64,000 nt of DNA from Spirodela intermedia (lineage: Eukaryota > Streptophyta > Magnoliopsida > Alismatales > Araceae). Position 1 is the first letter of the stretch. Each line of letters starts with the position of its first letter. Where the stretch lies: the NCBI GenBank assembly GCA_902729315.2, contig LR746268.1, positions 7,609,501 to 7,673,500 on the forward strand. Reading direction: 5' to 3'. The translations under genes and the position numbers were made by a program. Below, one piece after another: positions 53,077 to 64,000 of this stretch. Under the pieces are notes generated by a model, which was given only the letters and a program-made list of their open reading frames with translations, did not search any database and was not told the origin of the DNA.

Positions 53077-53442
53077 ATGACGAGGGGGAAGGCGGTGTCG
53101 GCAGTGGCCATCGTGAACGATGGGGAGGTGTCCTTCCCCCGCGTAGTGATTCTTGCCGTCGTCGTCTTCGTCTTCTTCATCGTCGTCATCTTCTTCTCTC
53201 TCTTGGATGGGGTGACAGTGAAGTTTAGGCGGGTCAAATCTGGAGAGAATAAGGGAGGGAAAATTCTTTCGAAGGGGACTCCGCAGCAAACGCTGGCACG
53301 TCGACGACTGGAGAGTTGTGGCGGGCGGCCGCGCGGCAAGTTGCGGCTGCCACTTCGTCCCCTCCCGCTGCCCATCACCTTCAGGCCGCGTGTCTTGCCG
53401 TCTTCGCTGCCATGCTCCATTCTCATTCACCAACCCTTCTAG
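53077..53442 (+). CDS. Possible small single-helix membrane protein, 121 aa (weak candidate)
   Basis: An ATG-started frame encodes MTRGKAVSAVAIVNDGEVSF, then a strongly hydrophobic segment at about residues 22-43 (VVILAVVVFVFFIVVIFFSLL), then a basic region. The layout (short N-terminus, one helix, Lys/Arg-rich tail) is plausible for a small membrane protein. I recognise no family, and the C-terminal part is low-complexity Arg/Pro/Leu. It lies in an intergenic region with no neighbouring partner. It could be a chance frame in GC-rich DNA; an alternative is a shorter protein ending at an unseen intron. Confidence 0.25.
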   Translation: MTRGKAVSAVAIVNDGEVSFPRVVILAVVVFVFFIVVIFFSLLDGVTVKFRRVKSGENKGGKILSKGTPQQTLARRRLESCGGRPRGKLRLPLRPLPLPITFRPRVLPSSLPCSILIHQPF

Positions 53443-53515
53443 CTCTCTTTCTCTCTCTGTGACTGGGATGATGAATAGAGAAACACAGCCACTGAGGCAA
53501 ACTTGCGCAGGCGAT

Positions 53516-53520
<5 letters not shown>

Positions 53521-53579
<59 letters not shown>
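53521..53579. repeat. (GA)n microsatellite, about 59 bp
   Basis: A pure GA run between the J-protein and DUF3727 genes; one of the two longest CT/GA tracts in the window. Confidence 0.98.
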
Positions 53580-53583
<4 letters not shown>

Positions 53584-54168
53584 CTCTGGCACTACATCTA
53601 TAGCAATCGTACCATGTCGTGGGTACAATAAGCCGGGAAAATTTTATAACCAACATACTATGGGGAGGACTATTTCCAGCCTACTGATTCTCTTCCGCCT
53701 CACCAGAGGAAGATCATGCCTGCGTTCCATGCGGCGCCCTCGTAAACTCCAGGGCCCTCCATGGGCAAGCCACCTTCGCTTCAGCAGAGCTCCCCCAGCA
53801 ATAAAGGCCGAGCTACCTTCTAGGTTGAAGATATCCACACGCCTTCAACCATAGCTGCCAGAGAAGAAAGCCAGAAACCTGCTTCAGCCCTTCAAGCCGA
53901 AGCTCAACAAGCTATGAGCCCACTTGACGCACAGGACTGGGGTTCTTGCCGTCCCAGCTCCAGAAACAGATGAGCTAAGCTGGTTCAGATCTACCAAGAA
54001 AAATATGCCATCCTCTTCCCAGGAGTCTTTAATAAATTATTCCATAACAAGGCGGAAAGATTTCGATTCCACTGCATGATGGCAACCGCAAGGAGGCAGA
54101 AGGGTTAACAAGAGGGAAGAACCAGGGTGGCGGATGGAGCGGCCCAAGAAGCAAGTCGCCGTGTGGAG

Positions 54169-57100
54169 CTATCTCTCCCCCAAGACAGATTCAAGAAGAG
54201 CTGCCTCCTCCTCCTGCACAAGTTTGAAATGGGTCCACAGCCATGATTCAGAATTCAAGGGCACCCGCAAGGAAAACCTCAGATGAAGTAGAATCCGATG
54301 GGGTGGGGTGGAAATCCTATGCCAATTAGCCCGTAAGAAGAGGGGGCTAGGGTTTTGTAAGATGCTTGGGAGATTCGAAGACCTAATGTCTGAGCTATGC
54401 ATGCTGCTTGTAGAGGAGTGGGCGAATGCACAGGGGAAAACAGCTTACCACCAAGGCGTTGAACTCTGTCTCTTCATCAATGGCGCCGACAACAGCAGGG
54501 TCGTCCAAGAGAACCTGCGCACAAGGAAAACCGCAGGACACTCAATTTCCTTCCGGAAATGTCGAGGGCAAACACGAGACCAACCAGAGAAGGATTAGTC
54601 ACGATTCTATGTACATGGGAAATGCTCCTTAGTCTCTAATCAAAATAAAGTCAGAAATGGCTGCACACTATAACCAGAGATGGGCAGGATCGAGGCAGAT
54701 TCGACTTCTTCATCTTTGCCACAGATACATCCTGAGCAGCAGAGACAGATAATGGCTGTCGGAATGATTGAGAAGCTTTTCTTTGGCCAGGCTCAAGAGA
54801 GAATCTTGAGCAGTCGAGCAATTACCAGATAAATCACTGATACAAGCTCTTCCTGATCAACTACCACTGCAAGATACAGAATCAGCAAATCCACCGTGAG
54901 GGTGGATCTAATATGCGAATCAAGCCCAAGGAACTTCTAACCATCTGTGATTGATCGAGGGTCACTTCTTCTCAGGGACAAGAGAGATCTTGTGTGGACG
55001 TTCCCCTAGCAATTACAGATCCCAAGTCCCCTAAGTGATCTCTATCAGGGATTACTCTTAAGACCCAGAAAGCAAAGAAAAAAAAAGTTGACTATGAATC
55101 GTACAGGTGTATTTAGAATCCTCCACAAAACTGTGTATGTCCTTCAACCATCTTTATCATAATCACCCAGTCTTTCGCAAGATCATTCTGTGTTAAAAGA
55201 AGGAGAAACAAGCCTGAAGATGGGTTAATCGGATGTCTTCCCCTATAGCTTTCAGTATGTTTAGTTGAGTAATGCTTGTTGCATGGATGAACATAACCCA
55301 CCATCATACCGTGACTCTGGCATGTATAGGCTACCCCCTATTGGTAAATCATCATTCGAAGCACAATGATGGGCACATTTGCATGCGCTTAAAGGCTAAA
55401 GGAATTAGACAAGGGTTTGTTGTAGGCTCGGCCGTACTCTTGGCACATCCCAACAAAGACAGTGGGGAGGGAGTGAGGATGCTTACATATTTGCAAATGA
55501 TTTATCCAGAGAAACACAACCAAAAGTAGTGTTCTAGTATATTGAAAATGAAATACTTGGCATTACTTACGTCATCTGCAATCTGTAACCGGCCGTCTTG
55601 ATCCTGTATATACAGAACATATGTCATTTCCAATGAGCAGAGCAATAGAAGAAGAATTCAATAATTCTGATGAAAATTTGAAAAAGATTATTGAATTCTA
55701 TACAAAAGACACAGTCATAAGATAAAACAATACAAGAAAATAAGCTGCAACCAAACATCAATCAAATATGTTTCCACTTAAGATGCATACACGTACCTTC
55801 ACAGCAACAAATAACAGTGGGTCAGATGGCGTGTAAATCATGTAATGCGTTCCATCCTACATTGGCAAGTACAAAAGAAAGATGAAGCAGGAAATCAAGT
55901 AAATTAGCAGAGGTAATTCGAGAAGCTCAAACAGAAGGGGTGATCAAATAGATCCAACGAGAAGGAAAAACATAAAGAACAAAATAAAAACAAGAAATCA
56001 ATCCAAACACACATACACTGGATTTTTTACGTCACTGAACATGTGAGGATTCAGTGGGAACTCAAAAGAAAACAAGGAGGCCAAGGTAATAAGTGCCAGA
56101 AACAGCAGAATCTCAGCGAGTACATTTGTCACCGTGAAAATGATAGCTTCCATATTCCATGAAAAGAAACAAAATTGTTATCTCACCTGATGGAAGCAAG
56201 TGATTTCTATACCTTCAGTAGGCAAGCCATCGATATCTTCACCGTCATCTGTGTGCCACAAAAAAACTCTTAAGCAAAATAACCACTGATATGAGCTGTG
56301 GTCAGGCGTCATTCACGAAAAAAAATAAAATCAAAGACAACACACATGTTTCTTCAGATATCAAAAACCACATCATTGTGAGACACAAACGCATAATCAT
56401 GCGTCTCCCTTCGCTGTCATGATCTTTTGGAAGAATAATACGATAAACGATTAAGAGGAGGAACCCTTGTATGGTGAAGATTTCAGATGACTGATAATCA
56501 CACAGCAGTCATCTTGTTATTCTAGGGGGCTACATTCTTCCGGTACCCATAAAAATGAACGAAGAAGGTCTAGCATGAGATTTACCAGAAACTTGCGTAA
56601 CAATCCATGATTTTATAAAATAAAAACTATTAGGCCACAAATAATTGAAGACATCATAAACGCTCTTTCTTCATTTTGACAACCTCGTATAGAATTAACA
56701 TTATTTGCCAAGAACGGTTCATAAGGTCCACCCAAATGCAAGAAGAGGAAATCAACTTCATCATTTCACCAAGAGAAATAAAAGGCTTAACACCTGTTCG
56801 AAATTCAAGGATATCGTCCTCAGAATAACAAAATCTGCCTCTTGCTGTATAACAGAACCTGAAAAGATGTGAAAGGGTAAAGTTAATCCAAACCACAGAA
56901 AATGGCGGTAAAAAACTGAGATAGTTGTTCAGACAGCAGTGAGAAAGGTTATACTTTTCTCATAGAAAATTATACAGAACAATTTATCACGAAAAATTCC
57001 AAACATGGAATGTTGGCGAGACATTCCTCCCAACAAAAGAAATGCTATTTACCCGCTAAACACAAGGTGCATATGAATCTTGGCAAGCGCATAAGCAGCA

Positions 57101-59253
57101 GCAGGGAGTAGAGCTTCTACTTCCTCATCATCTACCTGCAAAGCAGAAGTATTAAAATCAAGATTTCCTTGCCGACATCACATGCTGATGAATAAAATAA
57201 TAGTGTGAGCTGTTACTATTCAATAATAATAACAATAAAAAATAAAGGTACTACTAGTACCAAATAGTTATGTCAATACCCAAAAAATCATCATAGACTG
57301 ACCCCAAGAAGGCCTGGAAATGGCATCATCCAAATGTCGTCATAATATCATGATTCCCTTAGGCAGTAGTTATAGTGTCAAATTTAAAATGAACATTAAA
57401 TTTTTAGTGCCGAGTTTCTTCAGTGATGTTGAAAAACTAGGGTTCCAAAAAGGATAGTTGATATGGTCAGCAAAAGTCCTATGTAAAAGTGAATTGGACA
57501 AAGTAAGTAAAACAAAAAAGGATTCACAACTTAGGTATCAAAATCATATGGCATATGCTAAATATTATAAAAAAAAAGTAAAACTTTCTAAAAATTTCAC
57601 ATGAAAGTATTATTATGGGTCAGTCGCGGGAAGGAGAGACTAATCGCTCGATTTTAAAAATATATAAGATCAAGATATGTAATCTTGTTATTAAAACTAA
57701 GGAATTTAATTATTAAAAAAGAAAGCAAGCCAGCTATAACAATAATCAATAAATATATCAGTCAATGAGGAAATAGAAAGAGAGCAAGAATGCCGGTGGA
57801 AATCAGAGAGGTATGCGATGTGGTGAAAGAGACATACAGCTGCCCATCCACTGAAGTTCGTGCTCTTCAATATTTGAACTGGACTGCAAATTGAAATGCC
57901 GTCACTATTGATTTTCATGGTTAGTGGGGACAAGGCAAAGGAAAAAAACAGTGATTTCACATACGTATCCACCGGACACAACAACATGCACTCCTGCCCT
58001 CGAGAACTTTCGAAAATTCTCCTGATCACACATTCTAAGGGAAAATTGTTTGTTGAATCCACCTGCAAGAAAATATTCAAGAAGGAAAAAACATCACTGA
58101 AAAATCGTAAGGGAACTATGAAGCTGAAGTAAGCTGGTTGCAACCCAGCACAAATAAATTGAGCAACAAGGATTTACCTTTATTTAGTAACGAGACTAAA
58201 AAAATAGCCGAATATCTAAATGACTGAATATCATGGGCAACGAATTACAATACATGAAATTTGGGATGATGATTTATGACGATCATTCGATAACAGGTGC
58301 TTCCCGCCGAAGCACCTGTAATTTTTAAACACTATGTAATTTTCGCAGTGATAAGAAGGTTGCAATAACTAGTATCATCCGTATCGCCTTGGAAACATTT
58401 GATGATTGGCCAGCTTAATGTATCATCCGTGTGATTTCTAGGTCGTTAATCGTAATAACTAGTTGGACACTTCCGTTCACTGAACACCCAGACGAGAAGA
58501 GAAGCCAGACATCGGCAGATACAAAACTTCTTACGGCCGACCCCCACACAATGGAGGCTGCCAAATGGGTACATCGCTTTTTCAACGCTGCCCAGAAGTT
58601 TGCAACGGCAGACACTACCTGTTTCCAATAGGGTTTCGAAACATATAAACGGCAGATTCCGGATAACGCTCCATAGAAAGCAGCTAATAAGCTCTCAATG
58701 CGGCTCGATCGGCTCAAGGTAAGTAAAACGTCATCGAAAGAACGCGAAAAACCTAGAAACGTCCGCGACAACGCTTAGCAAGCGCAAAACAGGACGAAGC
58801 AGGTACAGAGAGATTGCTCACAATTGTGGCCATCCGTCTGGACGAGGCCAAGAGGACTTTGCCTAGGGCATCGACCACGAAACCGGCGGGAGGCTTCGGG
58901 AGCGGGAAGGAGCTGTTGGGCGCGACCGGCAGGTTACTTGTGCTGGGGACGACCTCTACCAGGGGCTCGCGGGAGGCCGGCTTCTCGGAGCTCTTCCTCC
59001 TCCCCCCCCCACTCTTCTTCACGGAGCCCTCTTGCTGCTGCCGCTGCTTAGCGGCCCGACAGCACGGCAGCCGGAAGGACGGTAATACGCCGCTTTGCCC
59101 CCTCCGCGCACGGACAGAGAATGCCGTCGGCGATTGGAAGAGGGACGACGCGGCGGCGGCGGCGGCGGCGGCGGTGGCCAGGAGCCTGTTCCGGTGAGAG
59201 AGAGAGACAGAGGGGCGGGCACACCATGAGCAAGATGCGCCGGAGACGAGCAT
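54169..59253 (-). CDS. Plastid DUF3727 family protein, complete, 329 aa
   Basis: A conserved protein of plants and cyanobacteria carrying a DUF3727 region (with a DUF1292-like first part), predicted in chloroplasts; its biochemical role is not known to me. There are ten exons on the minus strand: 59253-58822, 58062-57965, 57883-57838, 57135-57053, 56858-56794, 56248-56187, 55856-55797, 55603-55571, 54514-54449 and 54213-54169. Exon 1 (144 aa) supplies a long transit-peptide-like leader with an eight-Ala run made by a GCN repeat. It then encodes LPKPPAGFVVDALGKVL. Conserved blocks follow: NNFPLECVIRRIFESSRG, ECMLLCPVDTPVQILKSTNF, DDEEVEALLPAAAYALAKIH, FCYTARGRFCYSEDDILEF, DGTHYMIYTPSDPLLFVAVK, DPAVVGAIDEETEF. 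It ends LVEEEAALLESVLGER. All junctions are GT-AG and in phase. The stop of RFC4 lies only 305 bp upstream. Confidence 0.9.
58293..58319. repeat. Perfect 11-bp inverted repeat in DUF3727 intron 1
   Basis: Arms 58293-58303 and 58309-58319 are exact reverse complements around CCGCC. GC content in the stem and loop is well above the surrounding intron. Confidence 0.95.
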
Positions 59254-59558
59254 CCTGGTTCGACCGGCCGTCACTCCCCCGCAGATGGCCGGCGCATGCG
59301 AGACCGCCGATAAGCGACGGACAGTAGTTCTCCGCAGAGTGAGGAAAAAAAAAATCAGGGACTCGACCCGATGCGGCTAGGACCCCCCGCCCCCGCCCCC
59401 CTTCCCCGCGACAAGATGGAGGTAGATCCAACCGTTGAGCCCGAGACGATGATCGGTCAAGGCACAGTGGGCCGTAGTTTACCAGCGGCAACCAAAACAC
59501 TAACTTTCAACCATCGGCTAGAACCCCTGCACCGGCTCCTATCGGTGGGGGTAGCGTG
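59254..59558. other. Short spacer between RFC4 stop and DUF3727 start
   Basis: 305 bp, GC-rich with a C-run around 59384-59404. It must carry the RFC4 3'UTR and the DUF3727 promoter and leader, unless the latter lies inside RFC4. No other feature was seen. Confidence 0.5.
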
Positions 59559-62500
59559 TCAGGCTTCGAACTCCTGCTCCAGGTTACAGAGGGCTCGCAT
59601 GGTGTTGCTGGCCACGTCCATCAGTTGCAGGTACTCGTCAGCCCCGTCGACCAGGCGCTGCGCAGGGGAGAACACGGCGGGAATGATCAGTCGAAACAGC
59701 AGGAGAAGGTCCTCGCCGCAAGAGGGGGGGGAGGGAGGGGCTGAAGGCCGCTGACCTTGTCGGCTTCGGCCAGCCGCTTGCAGATCTTCGCCTTCTGGTC
59801 GTCGGGTATGTCCTCGGCGGCGGTGATCACGTCGAACAGCTGCCGGAGGAGGAAGTGGCGGGGGTCACTTTGAGGGTGGTTAAAGTGTCCACAAGGGGTT
59901 CAAGAAGTCGAGATAAAGACCTGGGAGAGTATGTGAGAAACAGGATATCCCTCGGCGATAATGTCGGTCACCACCTTGTTGGCCACATCAAATTCTCCGG
60001 ATCTGCAGGCTGCAAAGAGGGACTGGACGACTCCCAGGGGAATTACCTGACATAGCACGGTGTACATAGGAGTCATGGCTAATAATTCTGAACCACCTAG
60101 TTTATTTACGTATTTATTTATTTATGCATTTTAAAAACCCACAATATAGGACGCCAAGGTCAAATCTGTCTATCTTTTTACACGTGGTTCTCTCAATACA
60201 GAGAGGTAGGAGATTTTGCAGGCTCTAGGACCGAAATCATCAGGTAACTAATAATTTCCCAAACTGTTTTCACATTCCTTTCTGTGATGGGGAGGTATTA
60301 TATGATAGAAGAACCTTGAGGCGGTGAATAAAATATGAAGTGATCAGTAGAAAAGAAAAGAAAACTCGTATGCCTATATATAGATATATATCAGTAACAA
60401 TCTCCCCGGCAATGGATAATCTAAAAGCCTCATTTTTCTTGAATCTTTTACATCTTGAGTGATACCAGAGACAAAAAATAACCGTAGACGGGATAAAATT
60501 GTGGCAGAAATATGCAATCATAGATCACCTTCTACATGGTGGAAGGATAGGGATCCCTGTTGTCACCTACCCCTCTATTTTTCTTATAGGGTTTTATTAT
60601 TTACCCTCTAGGGACCTAGAGGGTTTACATCGTACCCTATTTGGATCCGTAGAAGCCAAAAATAAATAAATTGATCAGCGTTATAACATTCAGTGGGTTC
60701 TGCAAACTTGGTAGTGTTCCGGTGCTTCAGTTTTTTATTTTGCATCTATTCATATGCAAACATCTAATATGTACAATGATTAGCTGTCCCAGGTCAGTAT
60801 GTGCACAGACTGTTTAAGCCTGAAGACCAAGAGGAACTCCTGCTCATGAAATGCTCACTCAAACCTAGTCATCTAATGATTTGTAGCTGAAAAGAGAGCC
60901 ATATTTTCAGGTCAAGGAAAGAACTGATAATAAGCAATTCATCTTATCATGATTTCTAGCAAAATACCTAATCATAAGAAAGCATGGATTGGTCAGCCCA
61001 TGCAAGACCATTGAAAAGAATATTTCGTAGAGGGGAAAGCAAAGCAAACAGGTCAGGTGAACTTACCCCAGAAACACCGATGAGATTTTCCGACGAAATC
61101 AATGATCCAAACAGGCGGGCCGCACTCTAAAAGAATAAAAACAAGAAGGAATCTAAGAAGCAATTGTGCCATTGTTTGACACGAAGATTGTGGACGGTCA
61201 TTTAGCCAGGCACGGTAGTAAAAAGACGAACAAAGATGAAACGAAATGACTGGACCACTCAGAGACATTTGATAGAGTGCCTCTAGTATAAATTCAAAAG
61301 CACGAATAGAACCTGCAAGTATGTTATAGCTCGACGAAGGTCACCCTCAGAGATGGTCCCTAGAGTTGAAAGAGCCTATGACATTCATTGAGAAACATTA
61401 AAGCAAATGGACAGTGAGAAGAGTAGTTCACAGAAACGTTAACGGCAAGCCCATACCTCTGAATCTAAGCTGAGACCCTCTTCCTTACAGATGTGTAATA
61501 TTCGACTACTCATGATTTCCTCGGAAAGAGATTTGAACCTAAATTTTGCGCATCTGGAAGCAAGTGGCTCTATAATCCTACACGAGAGGAATATAATTAG
61601 ACCCTCGCATCCTAGATGATGCATTGGAAAACCAGCAACATAAAGAGCGGCATAATACCTGCTGATATAATTACATATGAAAATGAATCGAGTAACCCTA
61701 GAGTATGTCTCCATGGTACGTCGTAATGCATTCTGCCCAGCAAATATTTTGTTATACATTTAGTTGAATATATACCGGTCATAAAACTAAACAAATAAGT
61801 GGTGCACGCATACGGCAAAACATATGTACCTGAGCATCTTCAGTCATCGAATCAGCTTCATCCAGGATAATAATCTTATAAGGAGGGCATGGATATCCAC
61901 TAAAGAATACAAGAAACACAAGCTACTTCAACCACAGCAAATAGCATGAGCAAAGTCAGTTTCAGATTTAATGGGATGTACCTCTGACGGCTGCCAGAAC
62001 TAACAGCAACAGCAGCAAAATCCTTGATTTTAGTCCGTACTACATTGATTCCACGATCATCACTTGCATTCAACTCTAATACTCTTGATTTGTAAAGCTC
62101 AGGCCTGATAATCAAAAATATAAATTATAAGCACCTGTAAACCAAGTATAAAACCGGACCATTAGCAACATGGAGTTGGGCAGCCATATTGAAATGCTGA
62201 AATATCAATAAATTTTCATCTCTAGCACTGCTTCTGGCATCTAAGTTCGTGTTTTCAAGTAAATAGTATTCACTTGATAATTAAAAACAGGATTACTTAG
62301 AAGCGAATATGAAGAATTCTGGCCTTCTCAGTTTTCATAGTAGTATTCGATCAATCAGCCAACCAAAACATTTTTGTAGAAAGATTAATTGTCCTAGAAA
62401 CCTTACCACACAACAATCTGGCAAAAGACGATGTCATTGCACTCTATAATCTGGTCTCAGATGGCCCAAGCTTACCCAAGTTAGCTGGAATAATCGCAGA

Positions 62501-63896
62501 TACTCTAAGCCTCTCCTATTGGATGGTCCTTGTAAATAGATTTCTTCCATTTCCATGATATTGTCTCCAAAATAAGGTTGTTTTTTAATAACTAACATGG
62601 ACAAGTGTTCAGCACAAAATAGGAAGAACCAAAAATATCATAAAGTAGCATCAGTGGAGGGAAGAGAAAATGTTCCCAACAGCACGAAACTCCACAAACT
62701 TGTTCAGTGATTTATGCTAACTTACAAGTGTTAGTAGAAACCAAGGACAAACTCTTTTAGTGACTAGAGAAGGCATTCAGTCCAAAAACAGAAGAGGGAG
62801 GTCTTATTCAGACTTATAAACAATTCAATCCAGAAACAAAAGAGTCAGCTCTTATTCAGGCTGATAAACTAGCTGAATTAAATGGCCTGTTTACTGATTG
62901 TAAGTTGCAGAGAGGAATAAAACAATGCTTTATATGTCCCATCGCCCCTGTAGGGCATAAAATAGCGTCAAGGCAATGCAAAGAATCGTAGACATGAATA
63001 ATATATAAAGTACGGAAACCACGGTGTCAAGCTAGCCAAAAGTTTTGAGATTTTGCCAACTTCAGCATTGCCGCCATCATTTAACTGTATGTACAGCCAC
63101 CTTGGCTAGGGCGACACTTTGGTAAACCTCGTAGCGCTCTGACAGTCTCATCAAAGTTTACTTCTTTACAGATTTACAGAATTTTGAACCATTCAATCCA
63201 AAGAATAGAGATAACGTAGAATCTACTTAAGAGCCACATCCTCTTGAATGCAAGCCTCATACTAACTTCTAAAAGTCAACATTACTAGAATTATGTCACA
63301 ATCTAAATGATTCATTTAATTTTCGACATTTAATTTCCAAGTTATACTCCTTTCTGACATTAGAAAGGTGATCATTAAACGACGGCTGGCATTCCTCATC
63401 AAGCATGGTGAAAGAGTACGGCGCCTTAATATCGCTGCATACATGATTCCCAACGTGATTCGGAGACAGAAGATGAAAAATGCCAGATTTCCGGAGAACT
63501 GCATTGTAAGCATGCAGCCTCAGCACTAGTTCCCTTTCATCTTCACACGGACATTTGAAACAGCTTAAAGCATTTAAAGGACATCCGGTCGCAGTCCACA
63601 TGTTCAATGAGGAATGAAAGAAGAGAGGGAATCTATACCCGAAAAGCTGGTGGGCGATGGCAAGGGCGGTTGTCGTCTTCCCTGTCCCCGGGGGACCGTA
63701 GAAGAGCATGTGAGGAAACTGGAAAAAAATACAGCAGGAATGTGACGTAAGGCAACATGAAGGACGGTAATGTCGATGTAGTTGTGTGCGTGGGTACAAA
63801 AGGGCGAGGATGAAGAGTGAACGATCATACGTTGGCAGTTTCGAGTGTGTTGGTGAGCACGCGGACGACCTCCTCCTGATGAGCCACATCCTTCAC
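59559..63896 (-). CDS. RFC4: Replication factor C subunit 4 (RFC4-type clamp-loader AAA+ ATPase), 5' end outside window
   Basis: A small subunit of the RFC complex that loads PCNA onto primed DNA in the nucleus. Eleven exons are visible on the minus strand: 63896-63831, 63718-63639, 62104-61982, 61899-61830, 61732-61659, 61577-61457, 61375-61313, 61126-61067, 60046-59921, 59839-59756 and 59657-59559. They give 321 in-phase residues. Visible motifs are [14 protein letters not shown], Walker [33 protein letters not shown], and Walker [16 protein letters not shown]. The sensor-1 region [11 protein letters not shown] and the SRC motif of RFC boxes in [11 protein letters not shown] follow. The collar region has [25 protein letters not shown] and [17 protein letters not shown]. 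The set matches plant RFC4 (Arabidopsis EMB1968) rather than RFC2, RFC3 or RFC5. The first exon(s), with the start codon and a conserved Trp-Val-Glu-Lys-Tyr-Arg-Pro block, lie right of base 64000. Confidence 0.93.
60603..60624. repeat. Perfect 10-bp inverted repeat in RFC4 intron
   Basis: ACCCTCTAGG at 60603-60612 and its reverse complement at 60615-60624 are separated by GA, within the 1-kb intron between the exons ending 61067 and starting 60046. Nearby fragments 'taccct' and 'tagggt' are also repeated. Confidence 0.9.
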
Positions 63897-64000
63897 CTGC
63901 CTTGGACGGCTGCGTTCCGTTGGCGATCCCACAGAAAAAGAAGAAATCAGACCCGATCTTGTGAACCAGAACTTCACGGTGAAGAAAAGACGACAGCGAA
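63897..64000 (-). other. Intron of RFC4, truncated by window edge
   Basis: It follows the acceptor GGCAG before 63896 and contains no recognisable coding block; the sequence further upstream is outside the window. Confidence 0.6.

Larger units (their letters stand above)
51357..54168. other. Microsatellite-rich intergenic region
   Basis: About 2.8 kb between the J-protein start and the DUF3727 stop. It holds repeated GA/CT tracts at about 51586-51604, 51699-51732, 52022-52045, 52091-52107, 52971-52997 and 53521-53579, and a poly-C run near 52674-52684. Long frames on both strands mostly read through these tracts. One small plus-strand frame (53077-53442) is listed separately as a weak candidate gene. 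Confidence 0.5.

Overview
This window is nuclear DNA of a flowering plant, most likely a monocot. Its genes are split by many short AT-rich GT–AG introns. The NAC gene and several first exons are strikingly GC-rich, as in commelinid monocots. All recognisable proteins are land-plant families (RGLG, staygreen-like, NAC, KIN-7, plastid DUF3727). Frequent CT/GA microsatellites near promoters would fit a non-grass monocot such as a member of the Zingiberales, but the genus cannot be fixed from sequence alone.

Layout, left to right: (1) 0.5-2.1 kb, minus strand: 5' part of an RGLG-type E3 ubiquitin ligase gene that runs off the left edge. (2) 3.6-6.5 kb, minus: complete five-exon SGRL (staygreen-like). 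(3) 7.3-10.3 kb, minus: complete eight-exon Golgi-type PMT (DUF248) methyltransferase, with a 1-kb 5'UTR intron reaching 11.36 kb. (4) 14.2-18.4 kb, minus: complete ten-exon ALDH3H1-type aldehyde dehydrogenase. (5) 18.4-29.2 kb: a gap with no recognisable gene. Its core (about 19.7-27.2 kb) is strongly AT-rich and holds a hairpin, an old tandem duplication and a TA microsatellite. (6) 29.25-30.66 kb, plus: complete three-exon ATAF/SNAC-type NAC transcription factor behind a dense ACGT-element promoter. (7) 31.8-47.2 kb, plus: a 25-exon kinesin-7 gene. (8) 47.6-49.6 kb, minus: nucellin/Asp1-like aspartic protease, convergent with the kinesin. (9) 50.1-51.4 kb, minus: three-exon class B J-protein. 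(10) 54.2-59.3 kb, minus: ten-exon plastid DUF3727 protein. (11) 59.6-63.9 kb, minus: RFC4 clamp-loader subunit, lacking only its first exon(s), which lie beyond the right edge.

The genes do not form an operon or a pathway cluster; this is ordinary plant gene order. Several of them (RGLG, SGRL, ALDH3H1, the ATAF-type NAC) belong to families tied to abscisic acid, drought or senescence. The SGRL and NAC promoters both carry G-box/ABRE-like elements. That is a modest common theme, not evidence of a cluster. Exon boundaries below were set by hand from splice signals, reading-frame phase and protein-family continuity. Two introns (one in PMT, one in the protease) only work with a GC donor. I found no convincing new biological system. 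The most distinctive points are the two GC-AG introns, a 64-bp J-protein intron whose retention would add a poly-Phe tail, and the ACGT-rich promoters.
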